Positions 51,305-61,282 of a DNA stretch of 64,000 bases are shown here, one piece after another; position 1 is the stretch's first letter; each line of letters opens with the position of its first letter. A program made the position numbers and the translations under genes. This DNA is from Ahaetulla prasina (Eukaryota; Chordata; Lepidosauria; Squamata; Colubridae): NCBI RefSeq assembly GCF_028640845.1, contig NC_080539.1, positions 367,803,233 through 367,867,232 on the forward strand, in the 5' to 3' direction. Under the pieces are notes generated by a model. That model made no database searches. It saw only the letters and a list, made by a program, of their open reading frames with translations, and was not told the DNA's origin.

Positions 51305-52549
51305 TTATAGTCCTCTTAGGAATGGGGTGAGGTCAATAGTAGACAGTTTTTGGTTGAAGATTTTGGGATTTTTTGTAGAGACTATGGAGTCAGGTAATGA
51401 GTTCCAAGCATTAACAACTCTGTTGCAGAAGTCATATTTTCTGCAATCAAGTTTGAAGCGGTTGACATTAAGCTTGAATCTATTTTTTGCTCTTGTAATA
51501 TTGCGATTGAAGCTGAAGTAGTCATTTACAGGAAGGATATTGCAATAGATGATTTTGTGTGTTAAACACAGGTCATGTCGAAGATGTAGTTGTAAGTTTT
51601 CTAATCCCAGGATTTCAAGCCTGGTGGCATAAGGTATTTTGTTGTTTTCGGAGGAGTGAAGAACTCTTCTAGTAAAATATTTCTGGACGCGTTCTATTGT
51701 ATTTATGTCAGAGATGTGGTGTGGGTTCCAGACTGATGAGCAGCATTCAAGAATAGGTCTGGCAAATGTTTTGTATGCTCTAGTTAGTAGTGTAGAGTTT
51801 TTGGAAAAGAAGCTGCGTAAAATTAGGTTAACTACTTTTAGAGCCTTTTTTGCTATGTAGTTGCAGTGGGCTTTGGCATTTAGGTCATTTGATATGAGCA
51901 CTTCAAGATCTTTGACAGGGTGAGGGTCGTCAGTAAGGTAATGACCAACAAGTTTGTACTTGTTGATAGGATTCTTTTTTCCAATATGTAAGACTGAGCA
52001 TTTGCTGGTAGAGATTTGGAGTTGCCAAGTTTTAGACCAATCGGAAACTAAGTCGAGGTCTTCTTGAAGGGTAGAAGTATTGTTAGTGGTATTAAATAGT
52101 TTGACATCGTCAGCAAAGAGAACACAATAACTTGAGATGAGGTCACAGAGATCATTTATGTATAGTATGAAGAGCGTTGGACCAAGAACACTACCTTGGG
52201 GAACGCCACTTTTGACAGGAACAGGATTTGATATAGCGTTGCCAATTTTGACCACTTGTTGTCTGTTTGACAGGAAGGCGTTTATCCAATTGTGAAGAGG
52301 TCCCGAAATGCCGTAGGATTTTAGTTTGAGGAGTAGTTTATCATGTACTACTGAATCAAAAGCTTTGCAGAAGTCTATGTAGATTGCATCTATTGCTTTA
52401 CCTTGATCAAGGTTGGTAGTCCATATGTTTTTGCAATGAAGAAGTTGTAAGTTACAAGACAATTTTTTTCTGAAACCAAAGTGTTTATTAGAGAGAAGGT
52501 TGTTTGTTTCAAGGTGGAGTGTAATGGATTGGTTTATGATAGATTCCAT
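51305..52549 (-). CDS. Reverse transcriptase of Jockey/CR1-group LINE (414 codons, open)
   Basis: RT of a non-LTR retrotransposon, copying LINE RNA at a nicked target. In order: SNKHFGFRKKLSC (20-32), IDFCKAFDSVVHD (58-70, catalytic Asp), SGVPQGSVLGP (114-124), FADD (145-148), then a C-terminal block with ARPILECCSSVWNP, IERVQKYFTRRV, RLEILGLENLQLHLRH and NRVVNAWNSLPDSIV, ending FLRGL. No RNase H. The frame has no stop over 1.24 kb, unlike other copies, so insertion is recent. The true start is missing: coding similarity goes on upstream of 52,549 out of frame, so Met-1 is not the natural start and the endonuclease is lost. CR1, Daphne or a neighbouring clade cannot be told apart by eye. Confidence 0.88.
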   Translation of the reverse strand: MESIINQSITLHLETNNLLSNKHFGFRKKLSCNLQLLHCKNIWTTNLDQGKAIDAIYIDFCKAFDSVVHDKLLLKLKSYGISGPLHNWINAFLSNRQQVVKIGNAISNPVPVKSGVPQGSVLGPTLFILYINDLCDLISSYCVLFADDVKLFNTTNNTSTLQEDLDLVSDWSKTWQLQISTSKCSVLHIGKKNPINKYKLVGHYLTDDPHPVKDLEVLISNDLNAKAHCNYIAKKALKVVNLILRSFFSKNSTLLTRAYKTFARPILECCSSVWNPHHISDINTIERVQKYFTRRVLHSSENNKIPYATRLEILGLENLQLHLRHDLCLTHKIIYCNILPVNDYFSFNRNITRAKNRFKLNVNRFKLDCRKYDFCNRVVNAWNSLPDSIVSTKNPKIFNQKLSTIDLTPFLRGL

Positions 52550-52705
52550 TACTTTGCATGAGACACAGCATAGAGAGATAGGTCTGTAATTTTCAACTAG
52601 GCTCGGATCTCCTTTTTTGAAGATAGGGATGACTGTGGCTAGAGACCAGAGTTTTGGAAGGGAACTAGTTTTGAAGGCTTTATTAAAGATTATGCTTAAG
52701 GATAT

Positions 52706-52940
52706 TCTATTCTATTCTATTCTATTCTATTCTATTCTATTCTATTCTATTCTATTCTATTCTATTCTATTCTATTCTATTCTATTCCTATCATTAAGTG
52801 TTGTATCTTATGATTCTTGATGAACGTATCTTTTCTTTTATGTACACTGAGAGCATATGCACCAAAGACAAATTCCTTGTGTGTCCAATCACACTTGGCC
52901 AATAAAGAATTCTATTCTATTATTCTATTCTATTCTTTCC
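52706..52940 (+). mobile_element. ATTCT tract plus Snake1 tail
   Basis: ATTCT 52,706-52,787, then CTATCATTAAGTGTTGTATC to CCAATAAAGAATTCTATTC and a second short tract to ~52,938. Confidence 0.88.
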
Positions 52941-53225
52941 ACAGGCATTAAGTGAATCACTGCAGTTATTAACTTAGCAACACGGTTGTTAAGCGAATCT
53001 GGCCTTCCCATTGGCTTTGCTCGACAGAAGGTTGCAAAAGGGGATCACATGAAGTTGGGATACTGTAACCGTCATGAATACATGCCAGTTGCCAATTGTC
53101 CGAATTCTGATGGGGATGCTGCAACAGTCGTAAGTATGAAAAAATGGTCATAAGTCATTTTTCCCCCCCAGTGCTGCTGTAGTTTTGAACGGTCACTAAA
53201 TCAATGGTTGTAAGTTGAGGACTCC
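52941..53225. mobile_element. TA-type MITE, partial
   Basis: GGCATTAAGTGAATCACTGC, GGTTGCAAAAGGGGATCAC and GGTTGTAAGTTGAGGACTCC are family blocks. Confidence 0.75.
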
Positions 53226-53638
53226 TTGTCCCTGTATGCAGAAGAAATTAGTTAGCCCAAAGTAAGGAAAACTTAAGAAAGTTTTACTGGGAAAGTAAAA
53301 ATGGAAAGTGAAAAAACAGGCATGCTGAAATAGGAAAAAAGACAACGTGGACTTGCAGGGTGCTTGGTGAACTCAACGTTAATAGTGAAGTTTTGTTTTC
53401 TTGAGCCGCAAGAACAGATGACGATAAAAACAGGAAGATAAAATCCATGTGCTGGAGAATTCAAGGAGAGATTAATCTTCAGGGAGACGGCAAGGACGGA
53501 ACAGGCAAGATAATGAAGAGTAAAGATATTTCTGTGACGCCAAAAGATCAGAATAATTAAACATGTTGTCCCCGGTAATAATTTACTGCTTTGAAAAGTG
53601 AACATTTGAGAAAGAGGATAAATGCCATCAAATTGAGT
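53226..53638. other. Unassigned interval
   Basis: A 110-codon minus-strand frame (53,605-53,273) has no recognisable motif and is probably fortuitous. Confidence 0.35.
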
Positions 53639-53639
53639 A

Positions 53640-54072
53640 CCGTATTTTTCGGAGTATAAAAACCTTAGTTTTTGGGGAGGAGAATAAGAAAAAAACTGAT
53701 TGGCAGGTGGATTGGCCTCCAGAAATACCCCCAGTCAGCTGTTCCCAGAGGTGAATTTTAGCAACAAGTTCCTTGGCTGTGAGCTCTGCCTCTTGCTTTT
53801 TTTTTCTACCTCTGAAACTTCTGAAACTCTGTTTCAGAAAAAACTTTTTTTCTGCCTCTGAAAGCCTCCAAAACAGCTTCAGAAAAAAAGACTCTGAAGC
53901 TCTGTTTGGGGGCTTCTTTTCTGAAGCTCCATTTCTGATGCTTTTTTCAGCCTCTGAAACCTCCGTTTGAGAAGCTGGGCGGGGCTACATTCGGAGTATA
54001 AGACGCACCCAGATTTTCACCCTCTTTTTTGGGGGAAAAAGGTGCGTCTTATACTCCAAAAATTACAATACT
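53640..54072. mobile_element. MITE with CGTATTTTTCGGAGTATAA ends
   Basis: Left end ACCGTATTTTTCGGAGTATA, right end TTATACTCCAAAAATTACAA, with an internal second palindrome (GGAGTATAAGACGCACC / GGTGCGTCTTATACTCC, 53,994-54,057). Flanking TA dinucleotides. Superfamily uncertain. The interior has CTCTGAAGCTCTGTTT-type internal repeats. Confidence 0.65.
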
Positions 54073-54097
54073 TAAAGAGAGGACTATTAAGGGAAAG

Positions 54098-54835
54098 TAC
54101 AGGTAGCCCTTGACTTATAACCAAGGGGCCTCTGTGGCTCAGACTGCTAAGACAGTCTGTTATTAACACAGCTGCTTGCAATTACTGCAGGTTCTAGTCC
54201 CACCAGGCCCAAGGTTGACTCAGCCTTCCATCCTTTATAAGGTAGGTAAAATGAGGACCCAGATTGTTGGGGGCAATAAGTTGACTTTGTATATAAATAT
54301 ACAAATAGGATGAAGACTATTGCTAACATAGTGTAAGCCGCCCTGAGTCTTCGGAGAAGGGCGGGATATAAATGCAAATTAAAAAAAAAACACCTTCGCA
54401 ATTAACAACAAAAGTAGCTATTGCTAGGGGTTAGTATTAGTTCTAGAGTTACAACAGTCCTTGACTTACAACATTTCATTTAGCGATCATTCAAAGTTAA
54501 CAACAGGATTGAAAAAAATGGCTTAGGACCGCTTTTCACACTTTCACAACCATTGCAGCATCCCCATGGTCACATGATCAAAATTCAGGTCTTGACAAGC
54601 GGCTCCTGTTTATGACGGTTGCAATGTCCCGGGGTCATGTGATCCCCTTTGCAACCTTCTGATAAGCAAAGTTAACGGGGAAGCCGGGTTCACTTTGCGA
54701 CCGTGTTACTAATAACAACTGCACTGATTCAATTAACAATTGTGGCAAGAAAGGTTGTAACATGGGGCAAAACTCACTTAACAGCCTAGCAGCAGAAATG
54801 TTGAGCTCAATTGTGGTCATAAGTCGAGGACTACG
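54098..54835. mobile_element. TA-type MITE split by SINE
   Basis: 54,098-54,120 (GTACAGGTAGCCCTTGACTT) and 54,465-54,835 (ACAGTCCTTGACTTACAACA ... AAGTCGAGGACTACGTCC) bear the MITE ends. The SINE lies between. Confidence 0.65.
54122..54392 (+). mobile_element. tRNA-derived SINE with L2-like 3' end
   Basis: GGCCTCTGTGGCTCAGACTG (box A-like), GCAGGTTCTAGTCCC (box B-like), TTATAAGGTAGGTAAAATG, AAGCCGCCCTGAGTCTTCGG and an A-rich tail. Complete copy. Confidence 0.88.
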
Positions 54836-54884
54836 TCCTATATCATGACCGATGAAAAGACCTACTCAATGAGTCCTGGATCAA

Positions 54885-54997
54885 TCAACGTATCTTTTCT
54901 TTTATGTACACTGAGAGCATATGCACCAAGACAAATTCCTTGTGTGTCCAATCACACTTGGCCAATAAAAATTCTATTCTATTCTATTCTATTAATA
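54885..54997 (+). mobile_element. Snake1 LINE 3' tail
   Basis: CAACGTATCTTTTCTTTTAT to CCAATAAAAATTCTATTC. Confidence 0.85.
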
Positions 54998-55011
54998 ACT
55001 CGTCCAATAAT

Positions 55012-55372
55012 TCACGGACACGGTGGCTCAGGGGCTAGGACGTTGAGCTTGTCGATCGAAAGGTCAGCAGCTCAGCGGTTTGAATCCCTAGTGCTGCCGT
55101 GTACTGGGGTGAGCTCCCGTTACTTGTCCCAGCTTCTGCCAACCTAGCAGTTTCGAAAGCACGTAAAAATGCAAGTAGAAAAAATAGGGACCACCTTTGG
55201 TGGGAAGGTAACAGCGTTCCGTGCGCCTTTGGTGTTGAGTCATGCCGGCCACATGACCACGGAGACGTCTTCGGACAGCGCTGGCTCTTCGGCTTTGAAA
55301 CGGAGATGAGCACCGCCCCCTAGAGTCGGCAACGACTAGCACATATGTGTGAGGGGAACCTTTACCTTTTAC
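55012..55372 (+). mobile_element. Sauria-type SINE (tRNA head, Bov-B-like tail)
   Basis: Box A-like GGTGGCTCAGGGGCTAGG and box B-like GCGGTTTGAATCCC. The body is GAGCTCCCGTTACTTGTCCC and GCCGGCCACATGACCACGG, and the 3' end GAGTCGGCAACGACTAGCAC then GGGGAACCTTTACCTTTT matches the Bov-B LINE terminus. Bov-B is the known mobilising partner of this SINE class. Confidence 0.88.
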
Positions 55373-55389
55373 CAATAATTCAATAACCC

Positions 55390-55445
55390 AGTGTTTCACC
55401 AAGTGGAAGATGGGTGGACTTCAACTCCCAGAATTCCCCAGCCAG
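55390..55445. mobile_element. Half of a palindromic hAT MITE
   Basis: AGTGTTTCACCAAGTGGAAG with GGACTTCAACTCCCAGAATT. Confidence 0.55.
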
Positions 55446-55829
55446 GCAATGATCCCCAGAGGCAATGATCAGCAAGGAAGCAGAAAATGTCAGTTTTAGT
55501 AAGGTTGACAGATTAGGAAACCAATGCCATGTAGGTCAGGATTGCCTTTATTGTAGAGCCTTAGTAACTGAATCTGGCAACTCTGGATGTATTTGCAGGA
55601 TACAAATACAGGTTGGCAAAGAGGACCTCCCGGGGGAGGGAAGGCCATTTTCACACACACCCCGACTCCTAGAGAGGCTCTGGAGCCGGGTGAGAGAGAA
55701 AAATGGGCCTTCCGTTCCCACCGGAAGTTGGCAAATGGGTCGTTTTTGGCCTCCGGAGGAGCTCCAGGGTGGTGGGGGAGGCTGTTTTTGCCCCCCCCAG
55801 ACTCCTAGAAAGGCTCTGGAGCCAGGTAA
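55446..55829. other. Unassigned interval, low-copy repeats of TCTGGAGCC
   Basis: Phrases GACTCCTAGAGAGGCTCTGG and GACTCCTAGAAAGGCTCTGG recur 130 bp apart, so there is an internal duplication. Possibly the outer part of the hAT element ending at 55,989. Confidence 0.35.
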
Positions 55830-55989
55830 GAGAGGAAAACGGGCCTACTGAGCCATCGTGTGCCAGGACCAGGGGGAGGGGGGTCACACGTGCCATGCGT
55901 GGGGGAGGGCTGCATAGAATTATAGGTGTGGGCACGACCCCACCCCCACCCCGCCTGGCACACGATGGCAAAAAGGTTAACCATCACTG
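55830..55989. mobile_element. hAT MITE (GTGATGG family), right part
   Basis: Ends AAAAAGGTTAACCATCACTG directly before TTCTAGAG, the same 8-mer that flanks the next MITE. The left terminus is not found. Confidence 0.6.
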
Positions 55990-55997
55990 TTCTAGAG

Positions 55998-56132
55998 CAG
56001 AGGTCTCCAACCTTGGTCCCTTTAAGACTTGTGGACTTCAACTCCTAGAGTTCCTCAGCCAGCTTTGCTGGCTGAGGGACTCTGGGAGTTGAAGTCCACA
56101 AGTCTTAAAGGGACCAAGGTTGAAGACCCGTG
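55998..56132. mobile_element. Palindromic hAT MITE (135 bp) with TSD TTCTAGAG
   Basis: CAGAGGTCTCCAACCTTGG ... CCAAGGTTGAAGACCCGTG; exact duplication TTCTAGAG at 55,990-55,997 and 56,133-56,140, fitting the hAT target preference nTCTAGAn. Confidence 0.92.
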
Positions 56133-56140
56133 TTCTAGAG

Positions 56141-56530
56141 AGTATTCCCTGAAGATGGGCTCCAACATGAGTCCGATAGATCAGAAGATTAAACCTCTGG
56201 TCCTGTTAACCGACCCATATTGGATCCTGTAACATTATCCCGGGGACACATATATTCGTCTTCATTCGTCTGGATGTATTTCCTCGCTTTCTCTTCGTGA
56301 GAAGCAGGGAGCGGCTTGTCCGAAGATGGTTTTTTCAGGTTACTCTATTGGCTGGGGCTCAGGACCACCTTATCTGTTCCTTGGCTTGGGAACCGCTTTT
56401 CCTTCTGTACTTCAAGGTCATCCTCTATGCCCTCTTCCAAAACTCACAGATGTTGGGACTGTGACCCAAGCAGATGTTGCTAGGCTGGCAAGATTGAAGG
56501 AAGGAACAAGGGAAGACAGATCCGACAAGA
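56141..56530. other. Unassigned interval
   Basis: No recognised feature. Confidence 0.35.
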
Positions 56531-56534
56531 GTAG

Positions 56535-56720
56535 CGTTTGTCAACCTTGGCAAGTTGAAGATGGGTGGACTTCAACTCCCAGAATTCCCCAGCCAGCCTG
56601 GGGAACCACGGTCACTCTAAATCAAGGATGTCCAAACTTGGCAACTTAAAAGACCTTGCTGGGGGATTCTGGGAGATGGAGTCCACCCATCGTCAACTTG
56701 CCAAGGTTGACAAATACTGG
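56535..56720. mobile_element. Two nested/adjacent palindromic hAT MITE fragments
   Basis: GCGTTTGTCAACCTTGGCAA at left and TTGCCAAGGTTGACAAATAC at right form outer arms, with GATGTCCAAACTTGGCAACT of a second fragment inside. Confidence 0.65.
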
Positions 56721-57034
56721 ATAATAGAGTTCTTGGAAGCTCTTCTCCATGCACTCACTCATCAAGGTTGAATCTGACTTGATGGCTCCACACTAACTAA
56801 ATGTCTCCAGCCATTTGAGCATTGAATTGTAAATGTGCTTCATATTCTGAACACCAGGTGGCGCCTTCAACCAGCCTTTAAATTTCTTCTTTAGTTTTTA
56901 CATTCAGCAAGGTCCAGATTGGCTTTGTAGTAGTCTCTGGGGCTATTCTGGTGGCAACCCTACAGACGGCCACTAGATGGCAGCAAAGAGAAACCTAAAA
57001 CAGACACAGTAGCCCTCATCGAAAACATTGGTTA
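56721..57034. other. Unassigned interval
   Basis: No recognised feature. Confidence 0.35.
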
Positions 57035-57415
57035 CAGGTAGTCCTCAAGTTATGACCATTTGTTTAATGACTGTACGAAGCTGCAATAACACTGAAGAAT
57101 GTGACTTACAACCAGTCCTCACACTTAATGTCTGTCACGACATTCCCCAAGGGCACATGAGGATGCTTAGCAACTGGCATGTACCGTACTTACGACGTGG
57201 AGTCACATGATCACCATTCATGCCCTTCCCAACCAGCATCCCAACCAGCATCCAACAAGCGGTCAACGGGCGAAGTCGGATTCACTTAGTGACCACCTGA
57301 TTCACTTAAACAACTGCAGTGATTTCATTTAACGACCCCGGCGAAAAAAGGCCATAAAATCAGGCGCGACTCACTTCATGATCATTTGGTTTAGCCATGG
57401 AAATTCTGGTCTTCA
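57035..57415. mobile_element. TA-type MITE copy
   Basis: TACAGGTAGTCCTCAAGTTA at left; CACATGATCACCATTCATGC and CCATAAAATCAGGCGCGAC inside; right end eroded. Confidence 0.75.
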
Positions 57416-57700
57416 GCTTTGGAAAATGTATGCATTGCGTTGGTCCAAAGGAAACGTTTGTAAATCATCCGTCTGTCCATCTGTCTGACAATGGACAATA
57501 AGTTGTGTATTTATGCAGCCTCCAGAGGATGACCTTGGAACTAAACCTTGCTGAAGATCTTTTAAGTTGGCATATTTCCCAGGCAGCAGGAATTTGGGGA
57601 GGGGGGGGAGCAGAGTGAAACCTGATCTCTTCTCAAGATTGTCCGTCAGTATGGGTCAAAATTAATGAGTGCTGCTAATACTAACCTCTAGTAGCTATTC
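57416..57700. other. Unassigned interval
   Basis: No recognised feature apart from a GGGGAGGGGGGGG run near 57,600. Confidence 0.35.
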
Positions 57701-57875
57701 GCATGCTAAAAAGCAGAGACATCACCCTGCCAACAAAAATGCGTCTAGTCAAGGCTCTGGTGTTCCCAGTTGCAATGGATGGCTATGAAAGTTGGACCAT
57801 AAGGAAGGCTGAGCACCAAAGAATTGAGGCCTTTGAACTCTGATGCTGGAGAAGACTCCTGCGAGTCCCTTGGGC

Positions 57876-58793
57876 CAGGAGTCACCAACCTTTCACTCCT
57901 CAAGGACCACTAAATTCATAATTTTAAATCCCGCGGACCACTAATACAATCTGCCTAATGACCGGCTGGGTGGGCATGGCTAGGTAGTCATGTGACTGGA
58001 TGGACGTGGCCAACTCAATGTCACTCACTTCGAGGAGCGCCTCATCGGCTCTACTCACCCCTCCCCTCCCAGCCACTTATCGCCTGCATACCTGAGCTCC
58101 TTAGGGCCCCAACAGGAAGCAGTTGTTGGAGCTAAGCAGCCACCAGGCGAAAGAGTTGGCAAAACAGCTGGCTCAATTCAAATTGGATCTGACTTGAGAA
58201 GGAGGCTCAGCAGAAGCACCTCACTGAGGACTAGGAGCATAGGCTTTCCAAGCAGAGGGAAGACCTGCAGAAGTATAAGAACTATAAGAGGCGTGCATAA
58301 ATGCACAAAGTGCCTACTGTTCCTGTCCTATTGTTTTCTTTCATTATATGTGCTTGTATATAATTTTGTGGCAAAAATAAATAAAAAATAATAATAAAAA
58401 AAGTGCAAGGCCAGGTACCGGCACTTGGAGGCTCAGTGGGCTGAGAGGTCAGCCAGTTCCAGGCCATGATACAGTCCCACTGGAACGAGGCCCTCTGGCT
58501 CTTTGCCACCAGCAGTGCTTCCCTCCAGCCTTCGCCCAAAGCCCCACACCAGGAGGCTGAAGCAGACCCTGAGTCAGAATATCTTCCCCCCCCACACACC
58601 TGCACAAAAAGACCCGAAGGGGGAGATTCTCTGCAGCAACACAAATGTTCTTTGCACATATCTGGTCCAGGGACCATAGTTTGAGGACCCCTGATTTAGT
58701 GCAACATAAAAAGTGCAAATAATTTTTCTGCGGACCACCAAAATTTTCTCAAGGACCACCAGTGGTCCACGGACCACCAGTTGGTGACCGCTG
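57876..58793 (+). mobile_element. Second exon-carrying hAT (918 bp incl. nested LINE)
   Basis: Same element as 19,725-20,525: ends CAGGAGTCACCAACC and GTTGGTGACCGCTG, duplication CCTTGGGC/CCTTGGAC (7 of 8). It keeps CAGCTGGCTCAATTC where the first copy has a 4-bp loss, but has one extra T at ~58,195 (ACTTGAGAAGG) where the first is in frame. The TAG in GAGGACTAGGAGC is common to both. The captured region continues after the nested LINE to about 58,665. Confidence 0.85.
58277..58402 (+). mobile_element. Jockey/CR1-group LINE 3' tip, nested
   Basis: AACTATAAGAGGCGTGCATA, TCCTGTCCTATTGTTTTC and TGTGGCAAAAATAAATAAAA match the 3' UTR at 2,050-2,340. AAGT on both sides may be a short duplication. 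Confidence 0.8.
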
Positions 58794-58889
58794 CCTTGGA
58801 CAGCAAGGCGATCCAACCGATCAGTCCTAGAGGAGATCAAGAAAGAGTGCAGAGAAGAACAGCAGCAATAATAAGGGGTCTGGCCCTCT

Positions 58890-59535
58890 CAATTCCTGGC
58901 AAATAGATGGAGAAGAAATGGAGGTAGTGACAGATTTTATTTTCCTGGGCTCCAAGATCACCACAGATGAGGACTACAGCCAAGAAATTAAAAGACGCTT
59001 GCTCCTGGGGAGGAAACCAATGGCAAATCTAGACAGCGGACTAAAAAGCAGAGACATCACCCTGCCAACAAAAGTGCATATAGTCAAGGTTATGGTTTTC
59101 CCAGCTGCAATGGATGGCTGTGAAAGTTGGACCATATGGAAGGCTGAGCGCCAAAGAATGGAGGCCTTTGAACTCTGGTGCTGGAGAAGACTCCTGCGAG
59201 TCCCTTGGACTGCAAGGTGAACAAACAAGTCAGTCCTAGAGGAGATCAACCCTGACTGCTCTTTAGAAGGCCAGATCCTGAAGAGGAAACTCAAATCCTT
59301 TGGCCACCTAATGAGAAAGAAGGACTCCCTGGAGAAGAGCCTAATGCTGGGAACGATGGAGGGCAAAAGAAGAAGGGGACGACAGAGAAGGAGGTGGCTG
59401 GATGGAGTCACTGAAGCAATCGGCGTGAGCTTAAATGGACTCCAGAGGATGGTAGAGGACAGGAAAGCCTGGAGGAACGTTGTCCATGGGGTCGCGATGG
59501 GTCGGACACGACTTCGCAGCTAACAACAAAAGTAG
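58890..59535 (+). pseudogene. Bov-B (RTE) LINE, RT C-terminal region
   Basis: Frame from 58,918: DFIFLGSKITTDEDYSQEIK, RRLLLGRKPMANLDSGL, RDITLPTKVHIVKVMVFPA, CESWTIWKAERQRMEAFEL, CWRRLLRVPW, then TGA at 59,218-59,220, then in the same frame LKSFGHLMRKKDSLEKSLM and RRGRQRRRWLDGVTEAIG to GRTRLRS. The TGA corresponds to CGA in the other copy (58,808), a typical CpG decay. The catalytic RT motifs lie upstream and are absent. 5'-truncated. Confidence 0.9.
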
Positions 59536-59574
59536 CTATTGCTAGGGGTTAGTATTAGTTCTAGACTTATAACA

Positions 59575-59970
59575 GTCCTCAACTTACAACAGTTTATTTA
59601 GTGACCGTTCAAAGTTACAATGGCACTGAAAAAAGTGACTCAGGATCTTTTTTCACACTTATGACCGTTGCAACATCCCCATGGTCACGTGATCAAAATC
59701 TGGATGCTTGGCAACTGACTGATGTTTACGACGGTTGCAGTGTCCCGGGTATGCAATCAAGTTTGTGCCACCTTCTGACAAGCAAAGACAACGGGGAAAC
59801 CAGATTCACTTAAAAAAACGATTCTACTAACTCAACGATCGCAATGATTCACTTAACGACTGTGGCAGGAAAGGTCGCAAAATGGGGGTGAAACTCACTT
59901 AACAAATGACTCACTTAGCAACATAAATTTTGGGCTCAATTGTGGTTGTAAGGCGAGGACCACCTGTACT
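59575..59970. mobile_element. TA-type MITE, near-complete reference copy
   Basis: Left ACAGTCCTCAACTTACAACA, right GGTTGTAAGGCGAGGACCAC then CTGTA. Interior blocks in order: AGTGACCGTTCAAAGTTAC, CCATGGTCACGTGATCAAAA, ACGACGGTTGCAGTGTCCC, CTGACAAGCAAAGACAACGG, TTAACAAATGACTCACTTAG. ~15 copies of this family lie in the window. Confidence 0.82.
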
Positions 59971-60041
59971 TCGGTGTCTTCATGTGGGCGAGTCAGCAGA
60001 TAATCAACAGACTTTCTGAACTTTCTAAGAATAGAATATAG

Positions 60042-60585
60042 CAGTGATGGCTAACCTTTTTGCTATCGCGTGCCAAAAGTGGGAGGGGGAGTGGGGGGGG
60101 GGTCACGTGTGCTCGTACCCATCTCATAAATCAACACCCCCCTGTGCCCAAACCCCCCCCCCACATTTGCACACAACCCCCCATGTTCCCCCACGCATGC
60201 GTGCATGATCCACCCTGTTTTGGCCTAGCAGGCCTCACTAAAGCCTCTGGAGACCGGAAACAGCCCATTTCCTGACTTCCGGTGGGCCCGTTTTCCACCC
60301 TCGCCAGGCTCCAGAGACTTTCTTGGAGCCTGGGGAGGGCGAAAACGGTCTCATCCACCCCTCCGGAGGCCGAAACGTCCTCCCAGAGCCTCCGTGCAAG
60401 CCCTGTACTTACCTGGCATCCAAAACAGGCCGCATGAAGACTCCTGGGAGGGGAGGGACAGCCAAAAATCAGATCGCCGGCACACACATGCGTGCTGGAG
60501 CTGAGCTAGGGCAACAGCTCACGTGCCTGCAGATATGGCTTTGCGTGCCACCTGTGGCACGTGTGCCATAGTTTCACCATCACGG
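60042..60585. mobile_element. hAT MITE (GTGATGG family, 544 bp) with TSD GAATATAG
   Basis: CAGTGATGGCTAACC ... AGTTTCACCATCACGG; exact 8-bp duplication GAATATAG (60,034-60,041; 60,586-60,593). The body has internal CTCTGGAGACCGG and GGCCGAAACG blocks and no transposase. Confidence 0.92.
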
Positions 60586-60644
60586 GAATATAGAATACAG
60601 AATAACAGAGTTGGAAGCCCCTGCTCGAGCAAGAGACCCTATAT

Positions 60645-60896
60645 CAGTGGTGGGTTTCAAATTTTTTTAGTACTAGTTCTGTGGCTGTAGCTTGGTGGGC
60701 GTGTGTGGCTTGGTGGGCATGGCAGGGGAAGGATACTGTAAAATCTCCATTCCCTCCTGATCAGCTGGGAGTTAGGAGGCCGAGAATAGATGGAGGTGGA
60801 GCCAGTCAGAATTTTTACTACCGGTTCTCTGAACTACTCAAAATTTCCGCTACCAGTTCTCCAGAACTGGTCCAAACCTGCTGAAACCCACCTCTG
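60645..60896. mobile_element. hAT MITE (ACTACCGGTTCT family, 252 bp) with TSD CCCTATAT
   Basis: CAGTGGTGGGTTTCAAA ... CTGAAACCCACCTCTG; exact duplication CCCTATAT (60,637-60,644; 60,897-60,904), inside a reversed CR1 terminus (60,605-60,636 and 60,905-60,925). Confidence 0.93.
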
Positions 60897-61009
60897 CCCT
60901 ATATACCATTCTGGACTAATGGCTGGAAAGATGGTTTATTGATGAACAGGGCCACATGGGTTTGAGGTCCTGGGCAGCTGACCACATGGAGTTTATTTTT
61001 TATTTTATT

Positions 61010-61262
61010 TTTTTTATTTGCATGTAAATCCCGCCCTTCTCCGAAGACTCAGGCCGGCTTACACTATGTTAAGCAATAGTCTTCATCCATTTGTATATTA
61101 TATACAAAGTCAACTTATTGCCCCCAACAATCTGGGTCCTCATTTTACCTACCTTATAAAGGATGGAAGACTGAGTCAACCTTGGGCCTGGTGGGACTTG
61201 AACCTGCAGTAATTGCAAGCAGCTGTGTTAATAACAGACTGTCTTAGCAGTCTGAGCCACCA
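61010..61262 (-). mobile_element. tRNA-derived SINE with L2-like 3' end
   Basis: Reverse copy of the 54,122 SINE: ATCCCGCCCTTCTCCG, CCTCATTTTACCTACC, TTGAACCTGCAGTAATTGC, GTCTTAGCAGTCTGAGCCAC. Confidence 0.88.
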
Positions 61263-61282
61263 GAGTTGAGAATGAATTTTTT

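Larger units (their letters stand above)
57701..58842 (+). pseudogene. Bov-B (RTE) LINE fragment split by a hAT
   Basis: 57,708-57,867 encodes RDITLPTKMRLVKALVFPVA, MDGYESWT and ERL-like LRRLLRVPWA blocks in broken frame. The hAT (57,876-58,793) follows, and CAGCAAGGCGATCCAACCGA (58,801 on) resumes the same Bov-B text. 58,842-58,885 is a CR1 snippet. Confidence 0.85.

Noticed and set aside
53273..53605. 110-codon minus frame as a possible small gene
   Set aside because: No homology-like motif, ordinary composition, and length is expected by chance in AT-rich DNA.
54122..54210. tRNA gene (box A and B present)
   Set aside because: The body and tail are those of a dispersed SINE, repeated six or more times in the window, and no cloverleaf with acceptor pairing is apparent.
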